Shown: positions 35,018-47,562, numbered from the stretch's first letter. The stretch: 64,000 nt of DNA from Lunularia cruciata (GCA_948567375.1 OX419756.1:69604552-69668551), one strand, 5' to 3'. Numbers and translations: made by a program. Notes: generated by a model from the letters alone, not told the origin.

Positions 35018-36153
35018 TATTCCCCCACTACTAGTTGGTGACATCTTTGTTTCCATTGAAGCTTCAAACTCTTGGACAGCCATTTTTGCATTATGAAAAT
35101 GAGAAAGAGTCTCCTAAGTGGCATCATGAAGGGGATACCCTTTCCATACAACTTTTCACTCTATATGTTATTGGTGGCCTTGTTGAATGTGGTGATGTGC
35201 AAGGATCTAATCAACTTCATACTCTCCATAATCATTGATATGGATGGGAGGAAGATGAGGTTGGAAACAAGAGGAAAAAGAAGATGGATTAGGAACAAAG
35301 GGAACTTGGAAATATGAAAGATATGGTGGATGTGCATATGACAAGGCAAGGCAAGTAGATAAGAAATAGGAGAAATAATTAGGGTGATATCAAAGGGTCC
35401 TATCTAATTAGGAGCAAGTTTACAAAGTTAGGTATCAAGTGTGAGGGGTTGGTTACTAGATGAGAGTATGATCTTATCACCAAACTTGAAAGGTGAGATC
35501 ACGATAATGGTGGTCTACATATTATTTTTGACAATTTTGAGCAACAAGGAGATGAGATTTGGCTTGTTAAAGGGATTGGGATATGGTGGTCAAGAAGGTG
35601 AGGGACATGAGATGGAGAAGGAATAAGAAGAGATTTTGGAAGGATTTTGGCCAAAATTGTGGAAAAAGGGAGAGCATCTAGTGCTTGCATGTTTGAAGTT
35701 ATTGTATGCAAACTTTGTAGTTGCAAGACATTCATGCCAATTGATATAGTGAATGTTAATGAAGGTACAAAACATATCTTCTAAGGTGCAATTTTCATGT
35801 TCAATTTTTCCATCAGTTTGAGGATGATAATTTGTGGACAAAGCAAGCTTGGTGTCAAGTATCTAGAAGAGAGTTTGCCAAATTTTCCAATTAATCAAGG
35901 CTGAGTACACAAGGCATCCCATGATGTTTGAAGATAGTGTCAAAGTAGATTTGTGCCATGTTGGAGCATCCATGGTATTAAAGGCTGGTGCTAAATGGAT
36001 TTGCTTACTAAGCTTATCCACAAACACCATTGTCATTATGTGACCTTGCTTTGTCTTGGGCAAGGATGTAATGAGATCTAATCTCATTTTTTCCCATCAA
36101 GCAGATGGATTGGGGAGTGGTTGAAGGAGTCCATTTGATTTCTGGTTGCTAGC

Positions 36154-36895
36154 TCTAATACTCCAAGGACAAGAGAAGAGAGAAAACACAGATTGCACAC
36201 TCAAACATTCGATGCCCCAAGGGAGCACCTTCTCTTTATTATATAGGCAAAGAGGATCTCCTCCAAGGAAGCTCCACCATAGGATTAGGGACACAGATAG
36301 GTGAATGTCAGCAAGCTCCACCCTTGGATAACTTACTTGGATGGGTGACCTGTCTGGTCTAGGTCCTATCTGGTTGGTCAAACTAGCTTTGACTGGAGGG
36401 AATCTTTTAGGGAATCTTCCTGTAGGAATCTCAGAATCACATGAGTAAGGTACCGTTGGAAAGTTCTCAACAAGACAAACCAGGGGGGAGGGAAGGCCAG
36501 CTTTTCCTCAATTGGGGGGGGGGGGGATCTGCACATTTTTGAGACCTAATTCATCCATTTAGGCCTCCGAAATTGCCTTCAAAGATTTCAGGCATATTTC
36601 GGTTCCTACTCTATTTGTAGAAGTCCTCTTTTGGTGATAACTCTTTCTGATCTGTTTAGTCCATCATGTGTAATATCTTTCCAGATGTTACCAAACCAAT
36701 TCTCACCTTTAAATCATATGTCTAGCTATTGGTTCTAAGGTTCTCAAGTCTATTTCGGTTTCTGCCCTATTAGTAGAAGTACTCTTTTGGTGATACTTCT
36801 ATCTGATCTATTTTGACCATCATGTATAACATCATTCTAGGTGTTACCAAACCAAATTTCACATCTAGATCATATGGCTAACCCTTGGTATTACA
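36154..36895 (-). mobile_element. Solo LTR, family D, long form
   Basis: Perfect CTAGC target duplication at 36149-36153 and 36896-36900. It is inserted in the integrase zinc-domain region of A2, whose sequence (TTGCTAGC..CTTGTTACATTGG) is contiguous once the insert is removed. It carries the tandem 5' segment typical of the long form and a run of 13 G at 36514-36526. Confidence 0.9.
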
Positions 36896-38759
36896 CTAGC
36901 CTTGTTACATTGGTAGCTCTCACACAATTGGACCAGCTCTCAAACATCTTTTGCCATGTTGGGCCACCACCATTGGCATTGGAGGGTATCAAAGGTCTTG
37001 TCCACACCCATATGACCAGCGATTTGTAAGTCATGGGCTTCTTAGAGGTGCACAAGTTGGAGATCATCCTTGGTTGGAGCATGTATCCGGTCCTCATGGA
37101 ATAGAAGGCCTTCCTTTAATGAAAACATGTTGTACTCTTTTTTGCATGTTGCAAGATGACCTTGTCCCATATGAAAGAAGGGATCTTGTTGTAGAGCTAT
37201 TTGAAGTCAATTTGGACCTTGGAGTCAACTGACATCATTGTAATTGCCACCATGATGAGAGGAAGAGATTTCATATCAGGTCATTGTGATAGAGTATCAG
37301 GGATGACATGGAACTGACCAGGTTTGTACTCAATTTTGATAGAAAAAAAATGGAGTTGTTCCTCCCATCAATGATATTGACTCTTCATGTGTTTCAAATG
37401 TAATGTTTGTAACAAGAGTTTGTGATTGGTTTGCATGATCATTTGTTTTCCCAAAAGATAATGCATCCATACCTTGGTGGCATATATCATTGCTAGTTGT
37501 ACTTGATCTTGTGTAGGGTAATTCCTTTCTACAATGTTTATTTGGTGAAACACAAAGGCAATGGGATGTAATCCATCTGGGAATTCTTGTTGCAACACAA
37601 CTCCAATGGCAAAGTTAGAAGCATCAAGTCAACCACACAAGGTAGTTGAGGATCATATGGTTGAAGAATGTGTGTTGAAGACAAACACTATATGTTTTAG
37701 CTTCTAGAATGCTTCTTCATGCTTGGTGATCCATTGAAGGCTAGATTTTTCCCCAAGAGATTGGTCAATATGGTGCTACCACATGTGCATAATAATGGAT
37801 GAACCATCGGTAAAAACTTACCAATCCATCAAATGCTTGCACCTCTATGGCATCCTTTGGAGTAGGACAATCCAAAATAGCTTTGATTTTCTCTTCTTCC
37901 ATCTTGATCCCTTTAGATGAGATCTTGTGATCCAAGAAAGTAACTTCCTTTTGCCAAAAGGCACACTTTGATTTCTTGTAATAAACCTTCCTTTGACTTA
38001 GTCACCTTAGGACTTCTCACACATGATTTTCATGTTCTACATCCATTTTGCTATAGATTAAAATATCATCCAAGAACACCACCATATACCGATCCAATAC
38101 TACATCCAAAACCTAATTCATTTGATCCATGAAGACTATTGGAGCATTAATGAGCCCAAAAGGTAGAACTCTCTATTCAAAATGCCCACACCTTGTGCAA
38201 GAGGTAATCTTTTGCACATCCTTCTTGTCAATGGATATTTGTCAATAGCCGTTGTAAAGATCCAACTTGGAGAAGTATTGTAATCCACTCAATTAATCAA
38301 GCAAGTCATCAATTCAAGGTTTTGGATAAGTATTCTTTATTGTTTGTTTATTCAGCCCACGATAATTAATATAGAAATAAAGTACTCAATCCTTCTTTGG
38401 AACAAATAGTATGTGTTTTTTCCAAAGAGATGTACTATGTCATATGAAATCCTTCTCCAACAGCTTTGTAATTGTTATTTGCAACTCCTCTAACTCTTTT
38501 GGTGAGAGCAGATAGATTGGTCTACTCATTGAAGTACTCCCTAGCAATAACTCAATCTTGAAGGGCATACCACCATTCGAGGGTAATCCCTTTGGCAGAT
38601 CTTATACACATCTTGATACATACCTAATACATGTCCGCAAACTCCTAAACTATTTGATCAACCATTGCTTGATGAGGCTCTTGACCCTCCTCAATTCTCC
38701 TTGTGCAATCTGCTTGATCCACACCTTAAAAATAGACTAATTTTTCTCCAAAGCTTTCT

Positions 38760-39003
38760 CTATAGCTACTTCATTGACAAACTTCCCATATAGGGACTAA
38801 TCTTCCATCAAACCTTGCTCTATGGTTACTTTCTTGACAAACTTCCCATCTTGGGACTTATCTCCCTTCAAAATTTGCTCTATGGTTGATTTCTTGATAA
38901 AATTTTGATCTTGGGACTTATCTTCCTTCAAATTTTGCTCTATGGTTGCTTTCTTGACAAACTTCCCATCTTGGGGCTGATTATTTCTAGGTGTCTTACT
39001 CAA
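38760..39003 (-). repeat. Protease-RT linker repeats in A2
   Basis: About four units of a 20-residue repeat are read on minus: QPQDGKFVKKATIEQNLKED, SQDQNFIKKSTIEQILKGDK, SQDGKFVKKVTIEQGLMED and one more decayed. Equivalent repeats occur in C (52650-52845), B (58900-59056) and A1 (about 4380-4560), with different unit numbers. Confidence 0.85.
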
Positions 39004-39409
39004 AAGTGCATGACAGCCTACTAAAAAATTCTTACCTTGGTTTTATCCTTGAATTTGTTGTTGGGTCCAATCAAATTGAACTTTATGACATTCAAGCCAA
39101 GGCAAACCTAGAATGATATCATAGTTTAGAGGTGCATGTACAACCTTCATACACTCCAAATACTCCTTCTCAATCTTGAATATAATAGGATGTGAGACAC
39201 AAGATGTTGAACTCTTTCTACCATCCCAAATCATCAATTTGCTTCCAATTATTGGTTTGATATGAATATATAATTCCTTTGCTTATTGCATAGACATGCA
39301 ATTTTTTGAATTTCCAACATCAACCACAATCAAACAATCACGATCAAATATCATACCTTGCAAGTGAAACAAACTTGCATTGGTCAAGCATTCAATCCCA
39401 TTGGAACTA

Positions 39410-40345
39410 ATCAACTTCCCAATAAGCGGTTTGAAATCTCTTATTGGGATTCTTTGTTTCTCAGATCATTCTTCTCCACAAACTCCATCTGGGCAACTTG
39501 TCAAGGTCGCTCATTCTTAAGTAGATATTCAACAATGCGATGTCCAATTTGGCAACAATAGAAACAACCACCATTTTGTACAATTTTTCTCTATCTATGG
39601 TGCCAAGTGGTCTTTGTTGAATGGCATCAATCTCCGTTAGTGTTGACTCCACCACCCATGTGTAGTGTATTGGTAGGTTCTATGGAGGTCAAGGTTGAGA
39701 CAAAGTTGTTGCAACCAAGGAATAAAAGTGTTTTGCTAACCGCATGGCTTATTCCAAGTATTGTTATTATTGCATAACTACCTCTAATTAGGGTTGTGGC
39801 TTCAAGCCCCTCACAAATCAATCCAAAGCTTCACCTTCTAGTATTTGCATGACGGTGTTCTAGAATTGCATGATGTAACTTCTTAGAGAGTCAATTTTCT
39901 TCAATTATGCCAACCTATCTCATGCGGCTTGTGTGATATTTATAGCTTGGATCAACCAATTATAGCACTCTTGAATTTTTCCCAAGTCACGATTAGTGCA
40001 ACAAATTGCCGTTCAACTCACTCCACTCAAAATTGCCCCCATTGCTTTCTACTCCATCCAATTAGCTAGAAACCAAGAGAATCAATTTTTGTTCATCTTG
40101 AAGATTGGTAGTTTCAAAATAACATTTTCAATCAACACAAAATTCTCCATTACACCTGAGAGATTATTGCATTCAAATACCTTGGGTTTTGTAAATTGGA
40201 TTTGGTTTTCTCCTTCTCAAATTAATGCTCTTTCTACATGTTCTTGTCATTGATGGTCTCATTTGTCCAAAAATTGAGTAAGGTGCTCAATTTGTTATTG
40301 CATAACAACGACAACCTCAAGCATTATTTCCATGGCTAGTATTCT
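39410..40345 (-). pseudogene. Decayed gag of A2
   Basis: It aligns with the gag of C on the opposite strand. Visible pieces include LTEIDAIQQRPLGTIDREKL (39461-39655) and, near 40080-40250, equivalents of the capsid-like region. It is broken by frameshifts. The gag end overlaps the frameshift-signal remnant at 39418-39462. Confidence 0.75.
39418..39462 (-). promoter_or_regulatory. Gag-pol frameshift signal, A2 version
   Basis: On minus: GAGAAAC (one change from GGGAAAC, complement of 39456-39462), a 7-nt spacer, then CCCAATAAG (complement of 39440-39448), a 13-nt loop and CTTATTGGG (complement of 39418-39426). The 9-bp stem is perfect although two base pairs differ from those in C. The gag stop is TAA here and TAG in C, at the same place inside the stem. 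Confidence 0.6.
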
Positions 40346-40591
40346 ATCACACTACTCCCAATTTATCTAATTTATTAACACATAGATGCAACATCTCCAC
40401 CATTCTCCATAAGTTACAACTAGAAGCACCAATGGTTCCTTGGACAAGGTGATTGTATTCAAAAAAAATTACCCAAAGCATGAAGTGATGAATGGTGTGA
40501 AATGATGTTTGGGTAATACCTAGACACAAAAATCCCAATGGTGAGGTGAAAATGGCTTTGGTGGTCCATAAATTCCAATCTTCTCATTCTT

Positions 40592-40603
40592 GCTCTAATA
40601 CCA
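40592..40603 (-). other. Primer-binding site of A2
   Basis: On minus TGGTATTAGAGC, one base from TGGTATCAGAGC, the site complementary to the 3' end of initiator Met tRNA. It lies one base inside the 5' LTR. Confidence 0.8.
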
Positions 40604-40604
40604 C

Positions 40605-40778
40605 TGTAAAAGACCAAGACCAACAAGAGAAGAAATAGGAGAATGTACAATCACATTAGTACATTTGAGTTTGAAACTTCAAATGTCTAGCATGAGCTTT
40701 GGCTTTGGTATTTATATGGAGCATACAAGGCTCTCAAGAAGCTTCTCAAGGGCTTTTTTGAACCACTTTCTTAGAGTG
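40605..40778 (-). repeat. Truncated 5' LTR of A2
   Basis: It starts TGTAAAAGACCAAGACC next to the primer site and matches about 170 bp of the family LTR, then ends near 40778 against unrelated AT-rich sequence. The rest of the LTR, including most heat-shock-type units, is gone. Confidence 0.75.
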
Positions 40779-43432
40779 CATTTACTTTTCTAATATATAT
40801 TTTATGCTTCTATGTATTATTAAGGTTTAATTTAATATTTATATATCATAAATTAAATAAAGAATATATAAAATATAATTTTCATTAATTTTGAATTTGA
40901 AGTAGTTTTGATATCTGATTATTTTATTAAATTTTATCTAGAGTGATTTGGTACAAAAATTATGAAATATTTTATAATTGGGAATGGACATAATAAATAG
41001 AGTGCAAATCAAAGTACAAAGGAATAAGCAGATTTCATAATTTAACTATAATATTCTGTGAAAATTTGTATCTGAATATTAATTTAATCTATTTGTTGTC
41101 AAGGTATTCTATGGAAAACTTATTGTAAATTTAACTTAATCAGTACAGTACATAAATGAGATGAATCCACTCTAATTAGCCATACCAAACCTCTTCCACT
41201 CTAGACAGTGCAAATTATACTGCAATAATTCTAGCAAAAATTTATATTGCTGCAAAATTTATATGATGATTTTATTTATTTTAGATATGAGGTTTAATTC
41301 CAATACCATTAGATCAGGCAATTATTGAATAATCAGATTTTCATACAAGTTTGTTCTGAATGAAGGCATAGTGACTATTATGCCAATTTCATGTCTACAT
41401 TGCATTATATGCACATCCCATAATTCTATTGACTGTATGTTATATTAGAATTCAATTTTGATATAATTATATAGCCAATGGATCATGAATTCGTGCTAGA
41501 TTCTTCTTTTTCTGGTAATCAATCTGCAATCTGAGAGATTTAATTGCCATATGAACACTACGGTTCTAGGGGGTAGACAATTGTTCTTCATATGAGTCTT
41601 CTCTATTCCAAATACTATACCTTTCCTTAATAGTTTTAATAATACATTTTTTCAAACTAAGTAACAATAAAAAGAAAAATAACACCAAGAGATAGCCTTA
41701 TCTCCAATACTTATTATCCTATGCGCAACGTAGTTCTCTTCCTTCTGTTTGTGCATATTTATCTTTGATTTAGAAAAACTTCAAATATGATTGTATTTTA
41801 TACATTAAATAAGATCATATTTCTAAGTAAATGAATCACAAAATATTCAGTTCTGGCACACATTTACAAGACTATTCTAGACCTCAAAACTGTCCCACAT
41901 TCACTCAATGTACTTAATATTATCTTGAGCTTTTGGTGTATTATAATATTCTTTTACTTATAGGAGATTTATTGCAAAAAATAACATAACATCACAGAGT
42001 TATTAATATTACTGTAAAGGAAAGTGGAACAAAGTTGACACTGTTCTGATAATAACAAAAGTATTATTCTTTGCAATTAACCTACTTATAACCAAGGGTT
42101 ACTCCTACCTAGATCTAGCTTATTTTATCTTTTCTAGTTTTTTGCATCTTGTCTTAAAAAAATGAAAATTACTCTTTTATCTTTTATTTCAATCTAAGAA
42201 AAGATTAAAGATGATTCTATTTACTTTTTTCACATAAAAAATTTAACTTTAACATGATAAATAAAATTGGATGTGTTAATATTTAGTTCTATAAAAAATA
42301 TTTCGTTTTAACTATTTCCTTCATTGGGATTTTAACTACATATTATAAAAACATTACTTTATTGAAAATTTATTCGAAGGAAAAGGCAAATTATTATATA
42401 ATTAAATGCCTTTTATTATTTATATAGTGAATAATATGTTTTATTAACAGTAATAATTGATTTTGTAGGAAAAAAGGAAACTAGATATATCACACTTTTA
42501 ACTTTTCATATCATATGAGAAGCTTATTAATAATGGTTCAATAATTATTTGGATAACTGGAGAAAAATTGCATGTTAGTTGAATTGAACATGTGTAATGA
42601 ATGAGTTTTATAACATACGACTAGTGTTATACCACGCATTGACCAGAATGAAATAATTTTGATGATCTTTGATTTATGAATATCATTGATGTACTAGAAT
42701 TTCCAATCCAATTATATCTAGACCTACAAAGGTATTTTGATTTTTTGATAAATTTTTAAGAATGAAACATACCTCTCAGATACATGATCGAAAGAAGGTT
42801 GAAATTCTTCACTCAGTCGGAAATCGGAGACTAAGAGAAGGGGGCTTAAAAATAATATAGATACAAACTACTAAAAACCTTTAAAAGGAACATTTCAAGA
42901 GTTAATATCGCATTCTCATCATCATACATGTACTATCAATTTCAAATACAAAGCAAGTAATTTAAAATAATAGATCAAGGCACCATTCAGATTATAAGAG
43001 GAAGAAATCATCTTTAAGAGTTAAAATTATAGATTACAGATCTTTTTCTATAGTTCAGATAAAATAGAGTTATGTTTTGAAATATAAAGTGTGTAGCTAT
43101 AAACAAATCATCTATAAGAGTTCAACTTTTAGACTATAAACCTTTTTTTATAGTTGGGATACAAAATAGTCATGTTTATAAATATCATGTGTAATTATAG
43201 AAAAATTATCTATAAGAGTTCAACTTTAGATTATAGTCCTCTTTTCATAATTAGGACCAAATATAGTTATGCTTTGAATAATAAATTGTGTTATAAACAA
43301 ATTATCTATGAGAGTTCATCGTGAAGATTATAGACCCTTTTAACCATAAAAATAAAATATGTTTATGCTTTGAAATATAAAGTTGGTAGTTACAATTTCA
43401 AATTTGATGTAAAATATGTTATTTTTCAGCCT
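40779..43432. other. AT-rich region without recognised genes
   Basis: Low-GC sequence with no open frame of note and no retroelement motif that I can see. It separates A2 from the peroxidase-flanking block. It may be intergenic or intronic host DNA, or a very old element. The only internal structure seen is the tandem repeat at 43005-43400. Confidence 0.5.
43005..43400. repeat. Four-unit tandem repeat of about 97-100 bp
   Basis: Units open with (C/T)ATCT(A/T)TAAGAGTT and continue through a TTATAGTT..GGA and ATAGTTATG(T/C)TTTGAA stretch, at about 43008, 43106, 43207 and 43304. The copies are diverged, so the array is old. Confidence 0.7.
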
Positions 43433-43963
43433 ATGGGATATATTCAACTTATGGATAACTTCCAGTGGACTTGAGGCTATGCACCCAAAGAGATATTCGT
43501 GCCACGTCCCTGACCAGTCAATGGTCTCGGAGGTAAGGCTAACCATGACCTGATTGACTTCCGGAAATAAATGATTTCGTGCCCTTTTCTCATCTGGATC
43601 TGAGACTTGTACATTGCTAACGAATCTAATATGGTCGTTGTTATGATTTAAATGCCTTGACAGTATGAGATCCACCTCAAGTTTCTCGTGGATTCTAAAG
43701 GAGAAAGAGTCAATTATTTCCTGAAGAAATGTCCTTACTGATGTCAATGGAACCGGAACTGAATCCATTATAAATACTGGATAAACCCCTGTCTCAAGAC
43801 CACAAATATGTCGAGGTCTGCAAGTTATGCATATGGGAACTTCCATAAAGTTTTGCTCATATACGTAGTTCATTGTCGGGTCGAAGAAATGGATCCGGAG
43901 CGCATCTGAACTGTAAAATACTGGATGTAATATGCATGAGTATTTAAAATGGCTACGTTGCAA
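43340..43963 (-). CDS. Unknown 207-codon ORF in a duplicated block
   Basis: An open minus frame. About 176 residues lie in sequence shared with 7471-8013, and the last part (NIFYIKFEIVTTNFIFQ onward) runs into AT-rich DNA, so the true end is probably lost. Visible: YSCILHPVFYSSDALRIHFF, EVPICITCRPRHICGLETG, LTSVRTFLQEIIDSF, LILSRHLNHNNDHIRFVSN, SETIDWSGTWHEYLFGCI. There is a CX2C pair but no domain I can name. It may be one exon of a gene, or a chance open frame. The other copy is broken. Confidence 0.35.
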   Translation of the reverse strand: MQRSHFKYSCILHPVFYSSDALRIHFFDPTMNYVYEQNFMEVPICITCRPRHICGLETGVYPVFIMDSVPVPLTSVRTFLQEIIDSFSFRIHEKLEVDLILSRHLNHNNDHIRFVSNVQVSDPDEKRARNHLFPEVNQVMVSLTSETIDWSGTWHEYLFGCIASSPLEVIHKLNISHRLKNNIFYIKFEIVTTNFIFQSINIFYFYG

Positions 43964-44870
43964 TCACATTGACTCATTTCTTGGTCAAGTTGGTGAAAGG
44001 GAGGTAACGATCTTTTAGAAAATAACCGCGGAGAGAGTCAGAGTGGATCAGAGTCAGGAAGTAGACGCAAGTGAAGGGAATCTATCTGCAAGGATATTTG
44101 GACAACATATGTGTGGGAACCCTTGTGAGGAGGTAATAGAAACCGTAATGTAAGGATATGAAGATTTGATGATGATAGCAGGTAAGCGTAATCGTTGTAC
44201 AGCTGCAGTACGAGCATGAAATATCCATAAGCTAATAGACTTCACGGACATTGTAATCAGGAGGCACCTACCTAATTTTACCTAGGTCAGGTCTCATCTG
44301 CAAAACAAGTGCAGCTTGTAAGGCAGCCGTACGTGCAATGCCATGTACTGACTAAGAAGTGACCAACTTTGAATAGCCATTCCTAGTTAGTGGATAGAAT
44401 GAAATAAATAAGCACTAACTTGATTAAGTTTACAGGCGTTGCTCAGAACTGTCACTTTTAAGCGTAGCCACGAATTGCATTAATATCTCACGCATAATTA
44501 TAAGTATGTTACAGGTGTGGAAGCATAACAAGCATCTCAAGATCTTGATAATGTCCTTATTTCTGGCTTAAGTTATTTCTCGTCCAAACACCGTGATCAA
44601 GGTGATCCGAGTCTTGACCATGTACACAAAGCAATGGAGTCCCGCATGTAAGCCATCTCGCGAGTACAGTGCAAAGTACCATCGTCGAGCTCTACCTAGG
44701 AAGATATTAGAACCTTCCTTTCATGGTCAAAATAGGTCCTCCACCATATTTTTGAGGTGAGACTGACGACCGTGTATTTCACGCCCAAAGGTGGGTTCGA
44801 GATAACTGCAACAGTAGGTCCAACAGTAGGACCTACCTACTAAAGCTAGGTAGGTCCAAACATAACTATA
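43433..44870 (-). repeat. Inverse copy of the 6590-8013 block
   Basis: The complement of this stretch aligns with 6590-8013 along its whole length, for example the CATGGCA(G/T)TGCACGTACGGCTG region at 7100-7125. Small local expansions occur: at 44830-44860 GGACCTACC and GGTAGGTCC form a 9-bp inverted repeat that the other copy lacks. This shows duplication of a peroxidase-flanking segment. Confidence 0.8.
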
Positions 44871-46290
44871 GGCATGACTTGTTTGGCTTGTTATTAGTGA
44901 CTTGACTGGTTATTGAAGACTATGATAATCAAAAGCAAGAGAGGTCACCACATCCGGGCGAGCGAGTGCTAAACCCTCAACAATACATCTCTTGTTCAAG
45001 CATTACCGGCAATTTATATTGTTTTACATCACAATTACCTTTCCCTGACGAACGTCTATTAAAAGGTAAATCGTGGTAAGGATAAGGATTCCATCCAGGA
45101 CTCCTTCGCAGTGGTCACATATGCATGTATCTTGCAAAGCTGTCATGACGCCTCCCCATGCTCGGGCCCTAGGTCATGTACATGTACTCGTTCTCTTGGG
45201 AAGTAAAGCGGATAGGAAACAATGTACAAATAAAGTTTGCTTATCGGACCCTAACCGATATCAACATGGAGCATGTGTTCGGACCGCACAGTGCCTAGTA
45301 CTGCTCACATGCACGACTCAAGCTATATGTCTTGCATATGCTTTTGTGCAACAGATAATCCTGATGATTGAGTGTTTCAAGATCTGCTACAATGTTTTCG
45401 GACTTTTACCCCTGTAGATCTGCATTAAAAGGACTTACCAGACATTTACTTATCAACCATTGTACAGGTTCATTAAGTGGTTAGATCATGCAATTCGTCG
45501 GGAAGAACGGTTTCGTATAGATGAAGCTCTAATTTGTTGCAATGACGCAGGAGACCACCTTTGAACTTAACTCTCTAATTGTCGTCACCGACAATATGAG
45601 AACCTTAATAGTAGCAACTGATCAAAATTCAGCTGTTAGATTCTCAGAGAGCATATGTCCACAGTGCTGTCTGAACGCGGTGCTCTCGGAACGCTTCAGC
45701 TGGTCACCAATACTCGTAATGCGGAAACAAGGGAGTCGCTAGCCAGTGAGGGAGTTTATGATTCCTTGGCATGAGATATCAGAAGGTTAAACGGAAACTT
45801 CAAGAGAATCTAAAGCAGATCTAGACCTTGAGATATAGAATCGATCACGGCTCCGCATCCACCGAGTGTGGTGTTAATGATTTCAGGGATGTTGGAACTA
45901 GAAAATTACAGAAATGTGAGCTCAAAATTCGCAAAATCAAGTACAACTTCAGGTCAGGTACGTGTGTAGCCCGCAATGTGGTCCTAACGAGTTCTTCCAG
46001 TAATTCAGGAAATCGTCTACTTGTTCACGCTAAAAGCAATGATAAACCAAAATCGACTCAGTAACCTCGAGATTAATACTACGGATGTTGGCGTAATAAC
46101 AGCTAGCCACCAATCCATACGCCTAATCTCACTGCATAAACAGAGCAACATCTGCAGCTTGACAAGCCACGTAAAACTGTTCAACCTAAAACTAATTCTT
46201 TCAAACACTGCATAAACACCAGTAGAAGGGTCAACTGGAAGACACGCACTGGGGGTGTAAGTACCTCTCTTGCTAAGTATCAAGTAAATG
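44871..46290. other. Unassigned region upstream of peroxidase exons 2-3
   Basis: Balanced base composition, like 6-8.7 kb, but I found no alignment with it. Several open frames (45073-45417, 45828-46064, 46017-46283) have no recognisable content. A peroxidase exon 1 is not seen here. Confidence 0.4.
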
Positions 46291-46291
46291 C

Positions 46292-46312
46292 GGCACTCAG
46301 ACCTTGAGTGCT
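46292..46312 (+). other. Small hairpin, paralogue of 8611-8631
   Basis: GCACTC, loop AGACCTT, GAGTGC, with a G-T closing pair. The loop and the downstream TTCT(C/G)AT are shared with the hairpin at 8611-8631, while one stem pair changed on both sides. It lies about 45 bases before a donor-like CTG|GTGAGT (46355) and about 100 bases before peroxidase exon 2. Confidence 0.45.
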
Positions 46313-46409
46313 TCTCATACTCACCTGCGAAACATCACATTGCATTGGCAGCGTCTGGTGAGTGGCTTTGATTAGAGAAACAGAGAATGAATTGCTTGAT
46401 GAAAACTTC

Positions 46410-46803
46410 GACACTTACTCGTTTACCATCAATTCTACTCAATTCCACCGCTGATAGTCCAGCAGAAAACGAAGGATTTGGAAACTTCGAAATCCGGGGA
46501 ATCCATGAAATCAATCCCATCCAGGAAGCTGTCGAAAGTGTCTGTCCAGGTGTTGTGTGATGTGCAGATATTGTTGCTCTTGCTGCACATGAAGCCACTG
46601 TGAAAGTAAGTCGTCTCCTTGTGGACATCTACTTCTCATGATGATTTAGACACTAGTTCAAGTAAAGTGAGGTGAGGATCAAGCTTCAAAACTGCAGATT
46701 TACACTTAAGAGAACTTCTTCGCTCCACCTCATCAAGTACTCTTTACTGATATCAGGTTGGAGGTCCAAGCTGGCCAGTATATCTCGGCCGAAGAGATGG
46801 CAA
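46410..46803 (+). pseudogene. Class III peroxidase fragment, exons 2-3
   Basis: Exon 2 (about 46410-46605) gives SILLNSTADSPAENEGFGNF, EIRGIHEINPIQEAVESVCP, GVV, an in-frame TGA (46558-46560) where Ser of VVSCADI is expected, then CADIVALAAHEATVK. The donor is AAA|GTAAGT. Exon 3 starts at 46757 after TATCAG with VGGPSWPVYLGRRDG and is cut at about 46803 by AT-rich sequence. This is a different gene copy from 5134-5985: the shared exon 3 segment differs. Exons 1 and 4 are missing. Confidence 0.88.
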
Positions 46804-47451
46804 AATTCTTTGTTTAAATTTAAATTTAGTTTTAATTCTGTCTTATATATCTCATAACCAAATATATATTTTTCACTAATTACTTAGTTTATGATAATCT
46901 AATCAACTATATATTTTTATTTATTATAACTCCAATTTAATTAATACATTAAACACACAAAGGTTACGAGGATATATTCATTTCATTATTCCTAAAAGAA
47001 AATGTCATGGATAAATTACAAATTCTTATGTCACGACTTGCTTTTTCTTTTTATCCTATTTTTTCTCTTTTCTTGTAGTTCAATAGTGTTTTAGACAATA
47101 AATTAGGCACTAAGATAGTACTAACTAGGACAAAATTATTGGTTTGTGTCACGTCATTCACGAAGTCCAAATCCGGCTCAACAAACCTCTATGCAAATTT
47201 AGGTTTGTGGATGAAGACATGAATTCTCTTACCAAGACTGTAAAACATCAACATCATATAGTATCCTATTTTTGTTAAACAAACCTTGTGACAAGGCCTA
47301 CAATATGAGCTGGCTCACAATTATGTCAGAAGTTTGTGCAACTCCTTCATACAAGTTGCGGAATGCCAGGATTTAGTCAAAACAAAAATCTGTGGGATTC
47401 TATTCCCAGTTCAAAAGTCCATGACATGTGACTTTTTTATTTTGACGCAAT
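46804..47451. other. AT-rich to mixed sequence without genes
   Basis: Begins abruptly inside peroxidase exon 3 and runs to the tandem duplication at 47452. No family is recognised. The abrupt switch suggests an insertion or a rearrangement breakpoint at 46803/46804. Confidence 0.4.
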
Positions 47452-47562
47452 GCCAAAGAATCATTTGAGACCATTTTCTGCAGTGGATTTGCATGTGCGA
47501 CATTCAACCGCAACCCTCCACCGACCTTCACAATGGTGGAAGAATGACCAGGTGTGTGGATC

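Larger units (their letters stand above)
35025..39360 (-). pseudogene. Decayed pol of A2
   Basis: Integrase C-part is at 35590-35841 (MSTNYHPQTDGKIEHENCTL), the core at 35863-36087 (LITSLPKTKQGHIMTMVFVD) and the zinc region from 36897. RNase H lies at 37368-37598 (DGLHPIAFVFHQINIVERNY, YATKVWMHYLLGKQ), RT at about 37850-38560, linker repeats at 38760-39003 and protease at 39043-39360 (YDIILGLPWLECHKVQFDWT). Multiple stops and frameshifts. Confidence 0.87.
34587..40778 (-). mobile_element. Ty3/gypsy chromovirus copy A2
   Basis: A minus-strand element with 3' LTR, pol, gag, primer site and a truncated 5' LTR, broken by a D solo LTR at 36154-36895. Frames are destroyed throughout. It is colinear with A1 including the adjoining D pair, so the two loci share ancestry. 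AT-rich sequence replaces the 5' LTR after about 40778. Confidence 0.88.

Noticed and set aside
36514-36526. Run of 13 G
   Set aside because: It is a slippage-prone homopolymer inside a D LTR; the same C/G-rich spot is shorter in other copies. Possibly a sequencing length error.
45073-45417. 114-codon plus-strand open frame
   Set aside because: No recognisable domain, no second copy to test conservation, average length for chance at this composition.
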